Shown one piece after another: positions 45,071-53,791 of a DNA stretch of 64,000 nt (the stretch's first letter is position 1; each line of letters begins with the position of its first letter). A program made the position numbers and the translations under genes. The notes beneath the pieces are model-generated. The model did no database searches. It was not told the DNA's origin and saw only the letters and a program-made list of their open reading frames with translations. The stretch is from Gallionellaceae bacterium (GTDB lineage: Bacteria; Pseudomonadota; Gammaproteobacteria; Burkholderiales; Thiobacillaceae), in the NCBI GenBank assembly GCA_028714735.1, contig JAQTLU010000005.1, forward strand, positions 62,001 through 126,000. Direction: 5' to 3'.

Positions 45071-46954
45071 CTGCCGCCCTTCCAGGGTTTCCCAGCGCTC
45101 CAGCAGTTCCAGCAGTTCCCCGTCGATCTCCTCCAGGCGCTGCCTGAGGCCGGCCACCTGGGGGGCATCGCGCTTGTACAGATCGGGATCGGCCAAGCGT
45201 TGGTTCAGATCGGCCTGCTCCAGTTCGAGCACCTCAATACGCGCGGGAATGGCTTCCAGTTCCCTGGCTTCCTTGTAGGACAGACCGCTTTTGGTCGCCG
45301 GCTTGCGGGCCGGACTTTCACGCGCTTTCTCCGGTTTCGGCGGCACAGTCCCGTCACTGGTCCGGCGGCGGCGCCAGTCCTGCCAGTCGGCATAGCCGCC
45401 GGCGATCTCGACCAGGTTGCCGTCGCCCTCGAACACCAGGGACTGGGTCACCACGTTGTCGAGGAAGGTCCGGTCATGGGAGACCAGGATCACCGTGCCG
45501 GGGTATTCGAGCAGCAGTTGTTCGAGCAGTTCCAAGGTGTCGATGTCGAGGTCGTTGGTCGGTTCGTCGAGCACCAGCAGGTTGGCCGGCCGGGCGAACA
45601 GACGGGCCAGCAACAGACGGTTGCGTTCGCCTCCGGACAAGGCGGAAACCTTGGCCCGTGCCCGCTCGGGCGGGAACAGGAATTCCTCCAGATAGCCGAT
45701 GATGTGTTTTTTCTGGCCACCGATCTCGACGTAATCCGAGCCGGGTGAAATGGTCTCGATCAATGTGGCGTCGTCGTCCAGCTTGTTGCGGAACTGGTCG
45801 AAGTAGGCCACCTGGAGCTTGGTGCCGTGGCGGATGCGGCCCTGATCGGGCGGCTGTTCGCCCAGGATCAGGCGGATCAGGGTGGTCTTGCCGCAGCCGT
45901 TGGGGCCGATCAGGCCCAGCTTGTCGCCGCGCATGACCCGGGTGGACAGGTCGCGCAGCAGGGTGCGGCCGCCATAGCCATGGCTGACCTGCTCGAGTTC
46001 GGCCACCAGTTTGCCGGAGCGCTCGCCGGCATCGAGGGCGAAACCAACCTGGCCGAGGCGCTCCCGACGCGCCGTACGCTCCCGGCGCAAGGACTCCAGC
46101 CGGCGCACCCGGCCCTCGTTGCGGGTACGCCGGGCCTCGATGCCCTTGCGGATCCAGACTTCTTCCTGTTTCCAGAACTTGTCGAACTTGCGGCTATGTG
46201 CGGCCTCGACCTCCAGCTGTTCCGCCTTCTTGGCCTGATAGGCGGTGAAGTTGCCGGCATATTCGCGCAACTGGCCGCGATCCAGTTCGACAATGCGGTT
46301 GGCCACGTTGTCGAGGAAACGGCGGTCGTGGGTGACGAACAGGACCGCGCCGGCAAAATCGCGCAGCAGGCCTTCCAGCCATTCGATGGCGCTGAAGTCG
46401 AGGTGGTTGGTCGGCTCGTCGAGGAGCAAAAGTTCCGGTTCGGCGACCAGGGCGCGCGCCAGGGCGACCCGTTTCTTCTGGCCACCCGACAAGCTGGCCA
46501 CCTCGACATCGGCTGCCAGGTCAAGCCGGCTCAGGGCCTCCTCGACCCGCGCCGACAGGCGCCAGGCATCGTGCGCTTCGAGTTCGTGGGAGAGCCGGTC
46601 CAGTTCGGCCAGATCGCCGGAACCGAGAGCCACCCGGTGTGCGGCGTCGTGATAGGCCAGCAGCAGTCCGCGAGCCGCACCGACACCTTCCGCCACCGCT
46701 TCGTAAATGCTGTGCCCCGCCGCGAAGACCGGTTCCTGCGGTACATAGCCCAGGCGCAGACCGGGCTGGAGCCAGACATCCCCGGCGTCAGGCCGCTCGC
46801 TGCCGGTGACCAGGCGCAGCAGGCTGGACTTGCCGGTGCCGTTGCGGCCGATCAGGCCGATCCGGTCGCCCTTGTCGACGACCAGCGAGGCGCCGTCGAG
46901 CAAGGGCCAATGACCGAAGGCCAGCTCCAGTTTGTCGAGTATGAGCAGAGGCAT
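45059..46954 (-). CDS. uup: ABC-F ATPase Uup
   Basis: 631 residues, two fused ABC domains without membrane segments. Walker A motifs are GRNGTGKSSLL (near 35) and GPNGCGKTTLI (near 345); signatures are LSGGQKKRVALARAL (near 155) and LSGGERNRLLLARLF (near 440); a linker helix and a C-terminal coiled coil (about 555-631) complete it. ABC-F proteins act on the ribosome; Uup also affects branched DNA stability. The ends of this gene and the GGDEF gene overlap by 12 bases. Confidence 0.94.
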   Translation of the reverse strand: MPLLILDKLELAFGHWPLLDGASLVVDKGDRIGLIGRNGTGKSSLLRLVTGSERPDAGDVWLQPGLRLGYVPQEPVFAAGHSIYEAVAEGVGAARGLLLAYHDAAHRVALGSGDLAELDRLSHELEAHDAWRLSARVEEALSRLDLAADVEVASLSGGQKKRVALARALVAEPELLLLDEPTNHLDFSAIEWLEGLLRDFAGAVLFVTHDRRFLDNVANRIVELDRGQLREYAGNFTAYQAKKAEQLEVEAAHSRKFDKFWKQEEVWIRKGIEARRTRNEGRVRRLESLRRERTARRERLGQVGFALDAGERSGKLVAELEQVSHGYGGRTLLRDLSTRVMRGDKLGLIGPNGCGKTTLIRLILGEQPPDQGRIRHGTKLQVAYFDQFRNKLDDDATLIETISPGSDYVEIGGQKKHIIGYLEEFLFPPERARAKVSALSGGERNRLLLARLFARPANLLVLDEPTNDLDIDTLELLEQLLLEYPGTVILVSHDRTFLDNVVTQSLVFEGDGNLVEIAGGYADWQDWRRRRTSDGTVPPKPEKARESPARKPATKSGLSYKEARELEAIPARIEVLELEQADLNQRLADPDLYKRDAPQVAGLRQRLEEIDGELLELLERWETLEGRQSDA

Positions 46955-47005
46955 GCAAGATGAGGGCGGCGATGAAGCCGCCCGGGTCGCGAAGGGGGTT
47001 GGATT

Positions 47006-47404
47006 CTACAGCGAACCGCGCGCTTGTCCGGCGTGGCTATGCTCGAAGGCGGTCTGACAGGCGATGCAACGGCAAGCGGCCGGGTTGGCCATCAGCCTGG
47101 CCACCGGGATGGCGGTGCCGCATTCGGCACATTCGCCGAAACCGGGCGCATCGAGCCGCTGTTCGGCGGCCTTCAGTTCCTGCCACTGCCGGATATCCAG
47201 ATCCAGCCGTGCCGCCGACAGATCACCCAGGGAAATGGCCAGGGCCTCGTCGCTGCTGTCGCCGGCACCGCGTCCGAGGATGGCGGTAAACTGATGCTGC
47301 TCGCTCTCGGACAGCCCGGAACGGATATGCTCAGTTAGGCTGTTGAGCCGATTCGTCAATGCTTCCCGCACGGCCTTGATGTCTTGTTTCGTATAGTGGC
47401 GCAT
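47006..47404 (-). CDS. TraR/DksA-type zinc-finger protein
   Basis: 132 residues. An N-terminal coiled-coil part (KQDIKAVREALTNRLNSLTEHIRSGLSESE) is followed by a C4 zinc finger (CAEC ... CIAC with RCI, residues about 90-115) typical of DksA/TraR proteins, which bind RNA polymerase in the secondary channel. Whether it acts as a true DksA paralogue is unknown. Lies 50 bases from uup. Confidence 0.87.
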   Translation of the reverse strand: MRHYTKQDIKAVREALTNRLNSLTEHIRSGLSESEQHQFTAILGRGAGDSSDEALAISLGDLSAARLDLDIRQWQELKAAEQRLDAPGFGECAECGTAIPVARLMANPAACRCIACQTAFEHSHAGQARGSL

Positions 47405-47532
47405 GACTCGCTTTCCTGGTTACCCACATGATCATTATGGTTCGCAGACCCGCATCGACAAGACGAATTTACCAAGGCAATGGAACCCTCTAACTCGTTA
47501 CCATCTCACCTGTTTACTAATCGATCGGTTCC

Positions 47533-49332
47533 ATGCTGCTCGGCCTATCCACTTCCCTGATGCTGATCTCGCTCGCCTTGTCCGAGATCTTGCTGGTGTC
47601 CGTCATCCTGCTGGCGATGCCTGCCCATGCCTGGCAATTGGCGGCGTTGTCCGTGCCTGCCCTGCTGATCCCTCTGGTGGCCGTCAATATCGTACGGCTG
47701 TCCGGCGCGGCGCGCCGGCACCAGGCCGCACTCGACCTGTCCGAACGGCGTGCCGATCTTGCCCTCGCCTGTGCCCAACTGGCCTATTTCGACGTCGACA
47801 CTGCCACCGGCAAGGGTGTGGTGAATCCGCGCTGGCACGAACTTCTGGGCACCACGCCCGACCAGGTCGGCGACAATATCCATGACACCTGGGTACGCAG
47901 CCTGCACCCGGACGATGTCCAGCGCGTGCTGGAGGTCGGCCGCCGCTACAAGGATGGGGAACTGGCCGAATACGAAGTCGAGTATCGCTGCGTCACCTTC
48001 AGTGGCGAGACGCGCTGGTTCGCCTCCAAGGGCATGCTTGTCGAACAAGGAAATGTACGGGCACCGCGGATGGTCGGCGTGTTCCAGGACATTACCGTGC
48101 GCAAAAGCGCCGAGGTGGCCATGCGCCAGGCCAAGGAAGCCGCGGAGGCCGCCAGCCGGGCAAAATCCGACTTCCTAGCCAACATCTCGCATGAGATCCG
48201 CACCCCCATGAACGGCATCATCGGGCTCGCCGATCTGCTGCTCAAGGAAGACCTTGCCGGGGCGCACCGGCAGCAGATCATGATGATCCGGGACTCGGGC
48301 GGGGTCCTGCTCGACGGCATCAACGACATACTCGACTTTTCCAGGATCGAGGCCGATCGCCTTGAGCTGGCAACGGCGCCGGTCGATCTCTGGGCACTGG
48401 TACGCCAGGGCATGCGGCCTTTGCAGGCCAACGCCCTGGTAAAAAAACTGGCTCTGGATATATCGCTGGCCAAGGACGTTCCGGGCCGCGTCGTTTGCGA
48501 TCCGGTCAGGCTCAACCAGGTGCTGGCGAACCTGGTCGGCAACGCGATCAAATTCACCGACCATGGCCGCGTCGTGCTCACGGTCAGCCTGGCCAGCGAA
48601 TCAAGCCACCGCGCCAGGCTGGCCTTTGTCGTGGAGGACACCGGCATCGGCATCCCGACCAACCAACAGGCCCACATCTTCGAGGCCTTCAGCCAGGCCG
48701 ACACGTCGGCGAGCCGGCGTCATGAAGGCAGCGGCCTGGGCCTGTCGATCGCCTCACGCCTGGTCAAGCTGATGGGGGGAGACATCCGGGTCGAATCGAG
48801 CCCGGGGCAGGGCAGCCGGTTCAGCTTCGAAATCGAACTGGACAAGACCGCAGGCCACGACGCTCCCCGGCCTGTGATCGCCGTCGACCCGCTGCCGCGG
48901 CCAGGCCAGCACAGCGGCCTGAACATACTGGTCGCCGAGGACAACCCGGTCAATCAATGGGTCACCCGCCGCCTGCTCGATGACCTGGGACATCGGTGGG
49001 CGCTGGCGGAAAACGGCCAGGCGGCACTTGAGGCCCTGCACCTGCACGATTACGACGCCATCCTCATGGATATTCAGATGCCGGAGATGGACGGCTACCA
49101 GGCCACTGCCGCGATCCGGAGCCTGGAAAAGACTGCAGGCGGGCATATTCCCATCATCGCCCTGACCGCGCATGCCCACCCGGACGACGAAGCAAAATGC
49201 CTGGCCGCCGGCATGGACGGCTATTTGAGAAAACCGGTCGATGCCGCCGAACTGAGTGACACGCTGGAAAAACTGGCGGCCCGCGGACTGGCAGCGCATG
49301 CGCGGCTGCCGGGCGACGCCATGTCGGGTTAG
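47533..49332 (+). CDS. hybrid sensor histidine kinase with PAS and receiver
   Basis: 599 residues. Two hydrophobic helices (about 3-25 and 30-52) are followed by a PAS/PAC domain (about 70-195), HisKA with the phosphoacceptor His in ANISHEIRTPMNGIIGL (near 222), and HATPase_c (NLVGNAIKFTDHGRV near 335, EDTGIGIP near 375, GSGLGLSIASRL near 400). A receiver domain follows at about 460-585 with ILMDIQMPEMDGYQAT carrying the phosphoacceptor Asp, and IIALTAHA. No partner regulator is adjacent. Confidence 0.92.
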   Translation: MLLGLSTSLMLISLALSEILLVSVILLAMPAHAWQLAALSVPALLIPLVAVNIVRLSGAARRHQAALDLSERRADLALACAQLAYFDVDTATGKGVVNPRWHELLGTTPDQVGDNIHDTWVRSLHPDDVQRVLEVGRRYKDGELAEYEVEYRCVTFSGETRWFASKGMLVEQGNVRAPRMVGVFQDITVRKSAEVAMRQAKEAAEAASRAKSDFLANISHEIRTPMNGIIGLADLLLKEDLAGAHRQQIMMIRDSGGVLLDGINDILDFSRIEADRLELATAPVDLWALVRQGMRPLQANALVKKLALDISLAKDVPGRVVCDPVRLNQVLANLVGNAIKFTDHGRVVLTVSLASESSHRARLAFVVEDTGIGIPTNQQAHIFEAFSQADTSASRRHEGSGLGLSIASRLVKLMGGDIRVESSPGQGSRFSFEIELDKTAGHDAPRPVIAVDPLPRPGQHSGLNILVAEDNPVNQWVTRRLLDDLGHRWALAENGQAALEALHLHDYDAILMDIQMPEMDGYQATAAIRSLEKTAGGHIPIIALTAHAHPDDEAKCLAAGMDGYLRKPVDAAELSDTLEKLAARGLAAHARLPGDAMSG

Positions 49333-49346
49333 AATCACGCCCCGAC

Positions 49347-49422
49347 GCCTTCGTAGCTCAGTGGATAGAGCATCCCCCTCCTAAGGGGAGGGTCGCCCGT
49401 TCGATTCGGGCCGAGGGCGCCA
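49347..49422 (+). tRNA. tRNA-Arg (anticodon CCT), element 2 integration site
   Basis: 76 nt with encoded CCA; acceptor stem GCCTTCG / CGAGGGC (one U-G pair), anticodon loop CTCCTAA, T loop GTTCGATTC. Bases 49374-49418 are repeated perfectly at 62103-62147. The discriminator in the functional copy is G, while the residual copy at attR has A. Confidence 0.97.
49374..49418. repeat. attL of element 2 (45-bp direct repeat)
   Basis: Covers the anticodon loop through acceptor strand of tRNA-Arg(CCT). An identical 45-bp copy lies at 62103-62147. Confidence 0.95.
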
Positions 49423-49750
49423 TATAACTAAAGTAATTCATGCATTTAGCAACACCGTGCAATGTGTTGCAATTGCGCAATATTGCGTAATTCGGGTGCC
49501 AATGGTGCCAAGAGGGTGCCAAAGGCTGGGGGCGTATAAAACAAGCCCAGGCAAGCCAGAGAAGCCGGCCACCGAGCATCCGGCAGCAACCAGCGGCAAC
49601 CAACAAGCAACCAGCGGGCAGTATCCGGTGAATCCATCCGGTATCCGGTATCCGGTAAATTTGTCCGGTTTGTGGCGGGGTTTTATTTCGATGAAATCAC
49701 ATGAATATCACGTGATTTCATCACGTAACTTACTGTATTAAAAAAAGTAT
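49423..49750. other. left end of element 2: repeats and palindrome, no gene
   Basis: AT-richer non-coding DNA. Two GCAACCAGCGG copies lie near 49587-49621. Four ATCCGGT heptamers start at 49623, 49636, 49643 and 49650, and a variant GTCCGGT lies near 49663. A 31-bp near-palindrome lies at 49691-49721. Short ORFs here are antisense to the tRNA or low quality. The repeats could belong to an origin, an integrase arm site or an operator. Confidence 0.6.
49691..49721. promoter_or_regulatory. near-perfect palindrome, candidate operator
   Basis: 14-base arms (49691-49704 and 49708-49721), 13 of 14 paired, with a three-base centre, 30 bases upstream of the -35 box at 49751. It may bind the HTH protein encoded at 49972 or the integrase. 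Confidence 0.5.
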
Positions 49751-49778
49751 TTGACAATCTAATGCTAGTTGCTAGGAT
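49751..49778 (+). promoter_or_regulatory. sigma-70 promoter of the element 2 operon
   Basis: TTGACA (49751-49756) and TAGGAT (49773-49778) with 16-base spacing. The spacer contains a degenerate inverted repeat (ACAATCTA ... TAGGATTGT) that could be an overlapping repressor site. Confidence 0.75.
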
Positions 49779-49784
49779 TGTCGC

Positions 49785-49971
49785 AGCATGTTTGGACCGG
49801 GTAAGCCCCCTATGGTCCCGGCCTATTAGTAGCCGGGGACGAAAGCGCAGTCGGGGGTGCAGGCTGCAACCACCGAGGGACATGCCCCGCAAGAAGAGAC
49901 CAGGGACGCGGGTTAGCTGGCTAAGGTCCTAGCGGCAGCCACAAACATTTAATTCCGTTTGTGGAGCCACC
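49785..49971 (+). ncRNA. long structured leader, candidate regulatory RNA
   Basis: A 187-nt untranslated leader lies between the promoter and the first ORF. Pairings read from sequence: GCATGT (49786) with ACATGC (49880); GGACC (49794) with GGTCC (49814); an 8-bp stem with one bulge at 49815-49822/49832-49840; GGTG/CACC (49855/49871); and a perfect 8-bp stem CCACAAAC/GTTTGTGG (49939-49946/49957-49964). The last stem overlaps the GGAG ribosome-binding site of the next gene. Some stems are mutually exclusive. No known class recognised. Confidence 0.5.
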
Positions 49972-50247
49972 ATGCAAAAAAGCACCGAAACGCTCGGCTC
50001 AGCCGATCTAGCAGCCATTCTGGGGTTATCCCCTTACAGCCTTCATTCCGCACTATCGCGGCGCCCGGAGCGCTTGCCGCGGCCAGTCCGCATCCCAGGC
50101 GCGCGCAGGCTGCTCTGGCGCCGGCAGGATGTCGAGGCCTGGCTAGCGCAATACGCGCAGCCCGCACCAGCCAAGCGCGGGCGGGGCCGGCCAACAAAGG
50201 TGGAGCAAATGCAACGCTCGCGCACCCAAACCGGGGGGCAACCCTAA
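49972..50247 (+). CDS. small HTH DNA-binding protein
   Basis: 91 residues. SADLAAILGLSPYSLHSAL, then RRPERLPRPVRIPGARRLLWRRQDVEAWLAQY, is the MerR-like/AlpA helix-turn-helix domain, with a basic tail (AKRGRGRPTK, an AT-hook-like motif). Probable regulator of the element, possibly excisionase-type. GGAG lies inside the leader hairpin before the ATG, so its translation is likely controlled by that structure. Its stop overlaps the next start (TAATG). Confidence 0.8.
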   Translation: MQKSTETLGSADLAAILGLSPYSLHSALSRRPERLPRPVRIPGARRLLWRRQDVEAWLAQYAQPAPAKRGRGRPTKVEQMQRSRTQTGGQP

Positions 50248-50648
50248 TGGCCGGCATTGTTAGATCACCTCGCCCCGATAGGGCGTACCTTGAGGTGCAC
50301 AACAGCACAGCGCGGGACCGCCGGCTGTCCTACCGCGCACGCGGTGTGCTGGTGCGGTTGCTATCCAACAAAGATGGCTGGCGCATGACGGCCGAGGACC
50401 TGTCCACCGAGGGGAAGGAGGGGCGGGATGCCATATTGGCGGCGCTCCGCGAGCTTAGGGCGGCAGGCTACATACGGGTGGAAAAACACCAAGACGCCCG
50501 CGGCCACTGGGTAACGCAAACATATGTTTTTGACCTGGCACAGCCCGCCGCCGAAGTTGGGTTTCCAGACGCCGGTGGACCGGACGCCGGTGGACCGGAC
50601 GCCGGTGCTCCGGCCGTCGGTGGGCCAGTGGCTAAAAAGAAAGCCTAG
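50247..50648 (+). CDS. winged-helix protein with repeat tail
   Basis: 133 residues. The N-terminal 90 residues (RDRRLSYRARGVLVRLLSNKDGWRMTAEDLSTEGKEGRDAILAALRELRAAGYIRVEKHQDARGHWVTQTYVFD) are a winged helix like the replication-initiation or DnaD-like HTH proteins of plasmids and integrative elements. The tail is a short repeat (PDAGGPDAGGPDAG, encoded by 15-bp tandem copies near 50571-50615) ending in basic residues. A larger frame starting at 49959 is spurious; the ATG at 50247 is coupled to the HTH gene. Confidence 0.75.
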   Translation: MAGIVRSPRPDRAYLEVHNSTARDRRLSYRARGVLVRLLSNKDGWRMTAEDLSTEGKEGRDAILAALRELRAAGYIRVEKHQDARGHWVTQTYVFDLAQPAAEVGFPDAGGPDAGGPDAGAPAVGGPVAKKKA

Positions 50649-50842
50649 CAAAACAACCACCAGAACAACCAGCAGGATAACCACATAGTGGCCGCGTGTT
50701 TTCAAAAATTCATTTCCTGGGAATGTGGGGGGACACCCCCCCCCGAAGCGCGAAACAGGGAAGTTCTTCCCCACCCCCTGCCCGGCCAAACAATCCACAA
50801 ATTACGCAAGCCCTGACAACGTAATGCAATTGCTATTTTTTC

Positions 50843-50867
50843 CTGTTGTTTCAATGTGTTACAACAG
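50843..50867. promoter_or_regulatory. inverted repeat upstream of the second gene block
   Basis: CTGTTGT (50843-50849) and ACAACAG (50861-50867), centred 11 bases apart, in an AT-rich 294-bp gap (50649-50942) that should also hold the promoter for the small-gene/coupling-protein operon. Exact boxes are ambiguous. Confidence 0.4.
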
Positions 50868-50942
50868 TTATATTGTTTTCGTGTAATGCATCCCATTTGC
50901 GCTATATACACACCGACCACACCTTAAAAAGGAACACACTTC

Positions 50943-51161
50943 ATGGAAAATTTTGAGCAGCAGCACCTAGCCACAAAACCAGCTAAACCGGTCCGTATGT
51001 CTTTTGCGCTCAACCGCGCCGAGGCCACCGCCCTGGCCGCCCTCCTCGCCCGTGCTGCCCTGGCGGAGGTGGGCCGGGTGGACCTGTCCAACCCCGACGC
51101 CCTGGCCGGCCTGGCGGGCTTGCAAAAGCTTCGCACGGCCCTGGCCGCGCGAGGTGCTTAA
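50943..51161 (+). CDS. small hypothetical protein
   Basis: 72 residues, Ala/Leu-rich, helical (FALNRAEATALAALLARAALAEVGRV...). An AAGGA site lies before the ATG. No family. First of a run of small genes ahead of the coupling protein. Confidence 0.65.
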   Translation: MENFEQQHLATKPAKPVRMSFALNRAEATALAALLARAALAEVGRVDLSNPDALAGLAGLQKLRTALAARGA

Positions 51162-51173
51162 AGGGGGCATGCC

Positions 51174-51416
51174 GTGCAAACAAGCAATAACGACACACGC
51201 ATATGGGCGCTTGCCGCAGGGTCGGTGCTGGCGGCAACTCGGGACCTGATAATGGAGGACGGCGGCGAGCGTGCATATACCTCAGGACAAACCTACGTGG
51301 TGTCGTCCATGCATCCAGTGGCAGACCCCCCATTTGTGGTCGCGTTGGACGACCAGGGGCTCCCCCACCGGCTGGCGGGGGAGGACGTGGCTAAATATTT
51401 CCAGGCGCGGCCATGA
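51174..51416 (+). CDS. small hypothetical protein (GTG start)
   Basis: 80 residues beginning with GTG preceded by AAGGGGG. A beta-rich pattern (GGERAYTSGQTYVVSSMHPVADPPFVVALDDQGLPHRLAGEDVAKYF) resembles small KOW/SH3-like or DUF-type proteins; not assigned. Its stop overlaps the next ATG by four bases. Confidence 0.65.
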   Translation: MQTSNNDTRIWALAAGSVLAATRDLIMEDGGERAYTSGQTYVVSSMHPVADPPFVVALDDQGLPHRLAGEDVAKYFQARP

Positions 51417-51625
51417 GCAAAACCTTTACCGTGCGCATGCCGGCTGAGCTGTACCAGGCCGCCATACAGGCAGCAGAAGTGGGCCGCGTAACAGTGGCCG
51501 ACCTTATCCGCCAGGCTCTGGCCGACCGGGTGGCTGGCACCAGCCCCGCCGACCTGCTGGCCGCCGTGCACCAAGCGCGCGACAACATCCTAGCCCGCCT
51601 GGAGGCCTTCGAGGCCGAGGAGTAA
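51413..51625 (+). CDS. ribbon-helix-helix (CopG-like) protein
   Basis: 70 residues. KTFTVRMPAELYQAAIQAAEVGRVTVADLIRQALADRV is the beta-strand plus two-helix RHH DNA-binding motif, followed by a helical tail. It may be a relaxosome accessory protein or a repressor. Overlaps the previous gene (ATGA) and is followed after three bases by the coupling-protein GTG start. Confidence 0.82.
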   Translation: MSKTFTVRMPAELYQAAIQAAEVGRVTVADLIRQALADRVAGTSPADLLAAVHQARDNILARLEAFEAEE

Positions 51626-51628
51626 AGC

Positions 51629-53791
51629 GTGATTACCAGCCAAGCGCCCACCGCCCGGCACCCCTGGCAGGACGGCCTCATCTCCGCCCTCCTGGCCGCC
51701 ATGGCGGCCGGTTGGCTGGCCGGATGGCTGGTGTGGCACCCCTTCCCTGGGCTGCCTCTCCCAGCACCCACCGGGCGCGGCCTTGGCTGGCATACGTGGG
51801 GGGCGCTAATGCACTACCTGGCACCCAGCAGCCAGTCCGGCGCAGGTTGGGGCTGGGTTTGGGACCAGCATGCCAAATACGGCTATGAATACTTGATCTG
51901 GGTTCGGCTGACCCTGATCTGGGCGGTCGGGCTAGGCGCGGGTGGCTGGGCCTTTTGGCTGGTGGCCGGGCGGCCAGTGAGGCAGGAAACCCACCACAAG
52001 GGGCCACGCCTTGGGGGTGTAGGCGTAGCCGTGGAGGCCGCAAAAAAAGACCGTGGCGAGCTGCTGTACAAGGTTGCCAGCATGCCGTTCCGCCTGGAGC
52101 GCGTGCGGCGAAGTATGGTGCTACTGGGCAGCCCTGGGGGCGGCAAAACCCAGCTTACATGGCACCATATTGAAGGCCTGCGGGCAGCAGGGTACCGGCT
52201 GTTAGTGGTGGACGGCCCCAAGGGTGATTACAGCGCCGCCATGCCGTCCGACCCAGGCGGCGTGGCCGTAGTGGCGCCCTGGCACCAGGGGCCAGTTTGG
52301 GACATTGCCGGCGATTGCCCTACCCGCGCCCATGCCCGCGAATTGGCCGCCGCCCTTATCCCTATCGACCCTTCCCAGCCCATGTGGGGACAGGCGGCCG
52401 GGGGCGTTTTTGTGGCCTTAATTTGCGAGCTGCAAGCCACTCGCGGAACGGCCTGGGGCTGGGGGGATTTGCTGCTACAAATTACCCGGCCGGCCGAAGA
52501 ATTGAAAGCGGTTGCGGAACAGTATTACCCCCCGGCTATGCAGGCGGTTGCCGATGTCGAGAGCAAAACAACACAGTCAATTTTGATTAATTTCACGGCC
52601 TTCATGCTTGATGTTTTCGAGCTATGTCTGGCGTGGCAAGACCCCGAAAACAAGCTAAGTTTTACGTCGTGGTGGCAAGGCGAAACCGATGGCCCTTGTG
52701 TTGTTATATTGCAAGGGTCTGGCCAGTTCGAAACCCTAGCAGGCGGCTACATATCGGCCATTATCCGCACCCTTGCCAGCCTCACCGCCGACCCCTCTTT
52801 TCCGGACTCGGCAACACGCAAAAATTGCATCGTTATCGACGAATTAGCACAGCTACCCAAGCTCCCGAAACTCGAAAAATTCATGGAAATTGGGCGCAGC
52901 AAGGGTTGTAGTTTAGTGGTGGCCACACAGTCGCCGGCACAGTTAAGAAAGGTATATGGCGAGGACGATTTGACGGCCTGGATGGGCATGGCCGGCACCA
53001 AATTTTACCTGCGCACAACTGGGGCGGATGACTGCCAGCTGGCCATCAAGGAACTGGGCGAAAAGGAGATTTTTGCCCCGCAAAACACGGTCACCACCAG
53101 CGCCAACGGGCAAAGTTTAAGCAACGGCTGGGCAAGGGAAAAAATGCCCGTGGTGGACCAGGAAATGTTGGAGGGGCTGGGGCCGGAAAAACGAGGGATT
53201 ACGGTTATTGTAAAGGGCTTTGGCACCAACCCCGCAAGGGTGCTGTTCCCCTACTACCCGGTGGCCAACGTGCGCCCCGTGGCCATTCCAAATCCTGCCT
53301 TTAACCAGCACTACGGAGCCCCTGCAAACACCCCGAGCAGCGGGGAGATTGCAGGCAGTACGGGCACCGGGGAGAACGCATGCGTACACCCCGAAAATGA
53401 AGACACTGAAGACACGGACACAAACCCGCTTGAACAACTTGAAACCCTGGAGGAGGACGCTCACAGGGGGCGGCTATTAGCCGATTCTGTGGAGGTGGCA
53501 GACCAACAGGGTGACGAGTGCAACCTGGTGGCCGACCTGGCAGAGGAGGCGGCAAAGGATGCTGTTTGCGAACACCTGGGCGATGCCCTCGGAGTGGACG
53601 GGCATGGGTTGGGGGCGGCGCTTGAGCTACTGGAGTCGCTGGAGAGTGAGAACACGGCCGCAGGACAGGGGCAGCCTGACGTTTGCACTGATTACGTCGA
53701 GGGCGAGACCACAAACGGCCAGAATCACAAAAAACCACGGCGGAAACTGAGGGTTAAAAAACAGGAAATCGGGGTGGCGCAATGCATGTAA
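51629..53791 (+). CDS. VirD4/TraD-type coupling protein
   Basis: 720 residues with a GTG start. Two transmembrane helices (about 17-37 and 88-112), Walker A LLGSPGGGKTQLTWHHI (near 167-180), Walker B NCIVIDELAQLPKLPKLEKFMEIGRSKGCS (near 392) and LVVATQSPAQLRKVYGED mark a conjugative coupling ATPase. Residues about 565-720 are a very acidic, Glu/Asp-rich tail ending in a basic patch (KKPRRKLRVKKQE). It would link the relaxosome to a type IV secretion channel, supplied in trans because no channel genes are present. Confidence 0.88.
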   Translation: MITSQAPTARHPWQDGLISALLAAMAAGWLAGWLVWHPFPGLPLPAPTGRGLGWHTWGALMHYLAPSSQSGAGWGWVWDQHAKYGYEYLIWVRLTLIWAVGLGAGGWAFWLVAGRPVRQETHHKGPRLGGVGVAVEAAKKDRGELLYKVASMPFRLERVRRSMVLLGSPGGGKTQLTWHHIEGLRAAGYRLLVVDGPKGDYSAAMPSDPGGVAVVAPWHQGPVWDIAGDCPTRAHARELAAALIPIDPSQPMWGQAAGGVFVALICELQATRGTAWGWGDLLLQITRPAEELKAVAEQYYPPAMQAVADVESKTTQSILINFTAFMLDVFELCLAWQDPENKLSFTSWWQGETDGPCVVILQGSGQFETLAGGYISAIIRTLASLTADPSFPDSATRKNCIVIDELAQLPKLPKLEKFMEIGRSKGCSLVVATQSPAQLRKVYGEDDLTAWMGMAGTKFYLRTTGADDCQLAIKELGEKEIFAPQNTVTTSANGQSLSNGWAREKMPVVDQEMLEGLGPEKRGITVIVKGFGTNPARVLFPYYPVANVRPVAIPNPAFNQHYGAPANTPSSGEIAGSTGTGENACVHPENEDTEDTDTNPLEQLETLEEDAHRGRLLADSVEVADQQGDECNLVADLAEEAAKDAVCEHLGDALGVDGHGLGAALELLESLESENTAAGQGQPDVCTDYVEGETTNGQNHKKPRRKLRVKKQEIGVAQCM

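Noticed and set aside
49358..49606. Short minus-strand ORF reading through tRNA-Arg with a PSARIERATLPLGGG translation
   Set aside because: Known artefact of translating the tRNA antisense; the same string appears at attR for the same reason.
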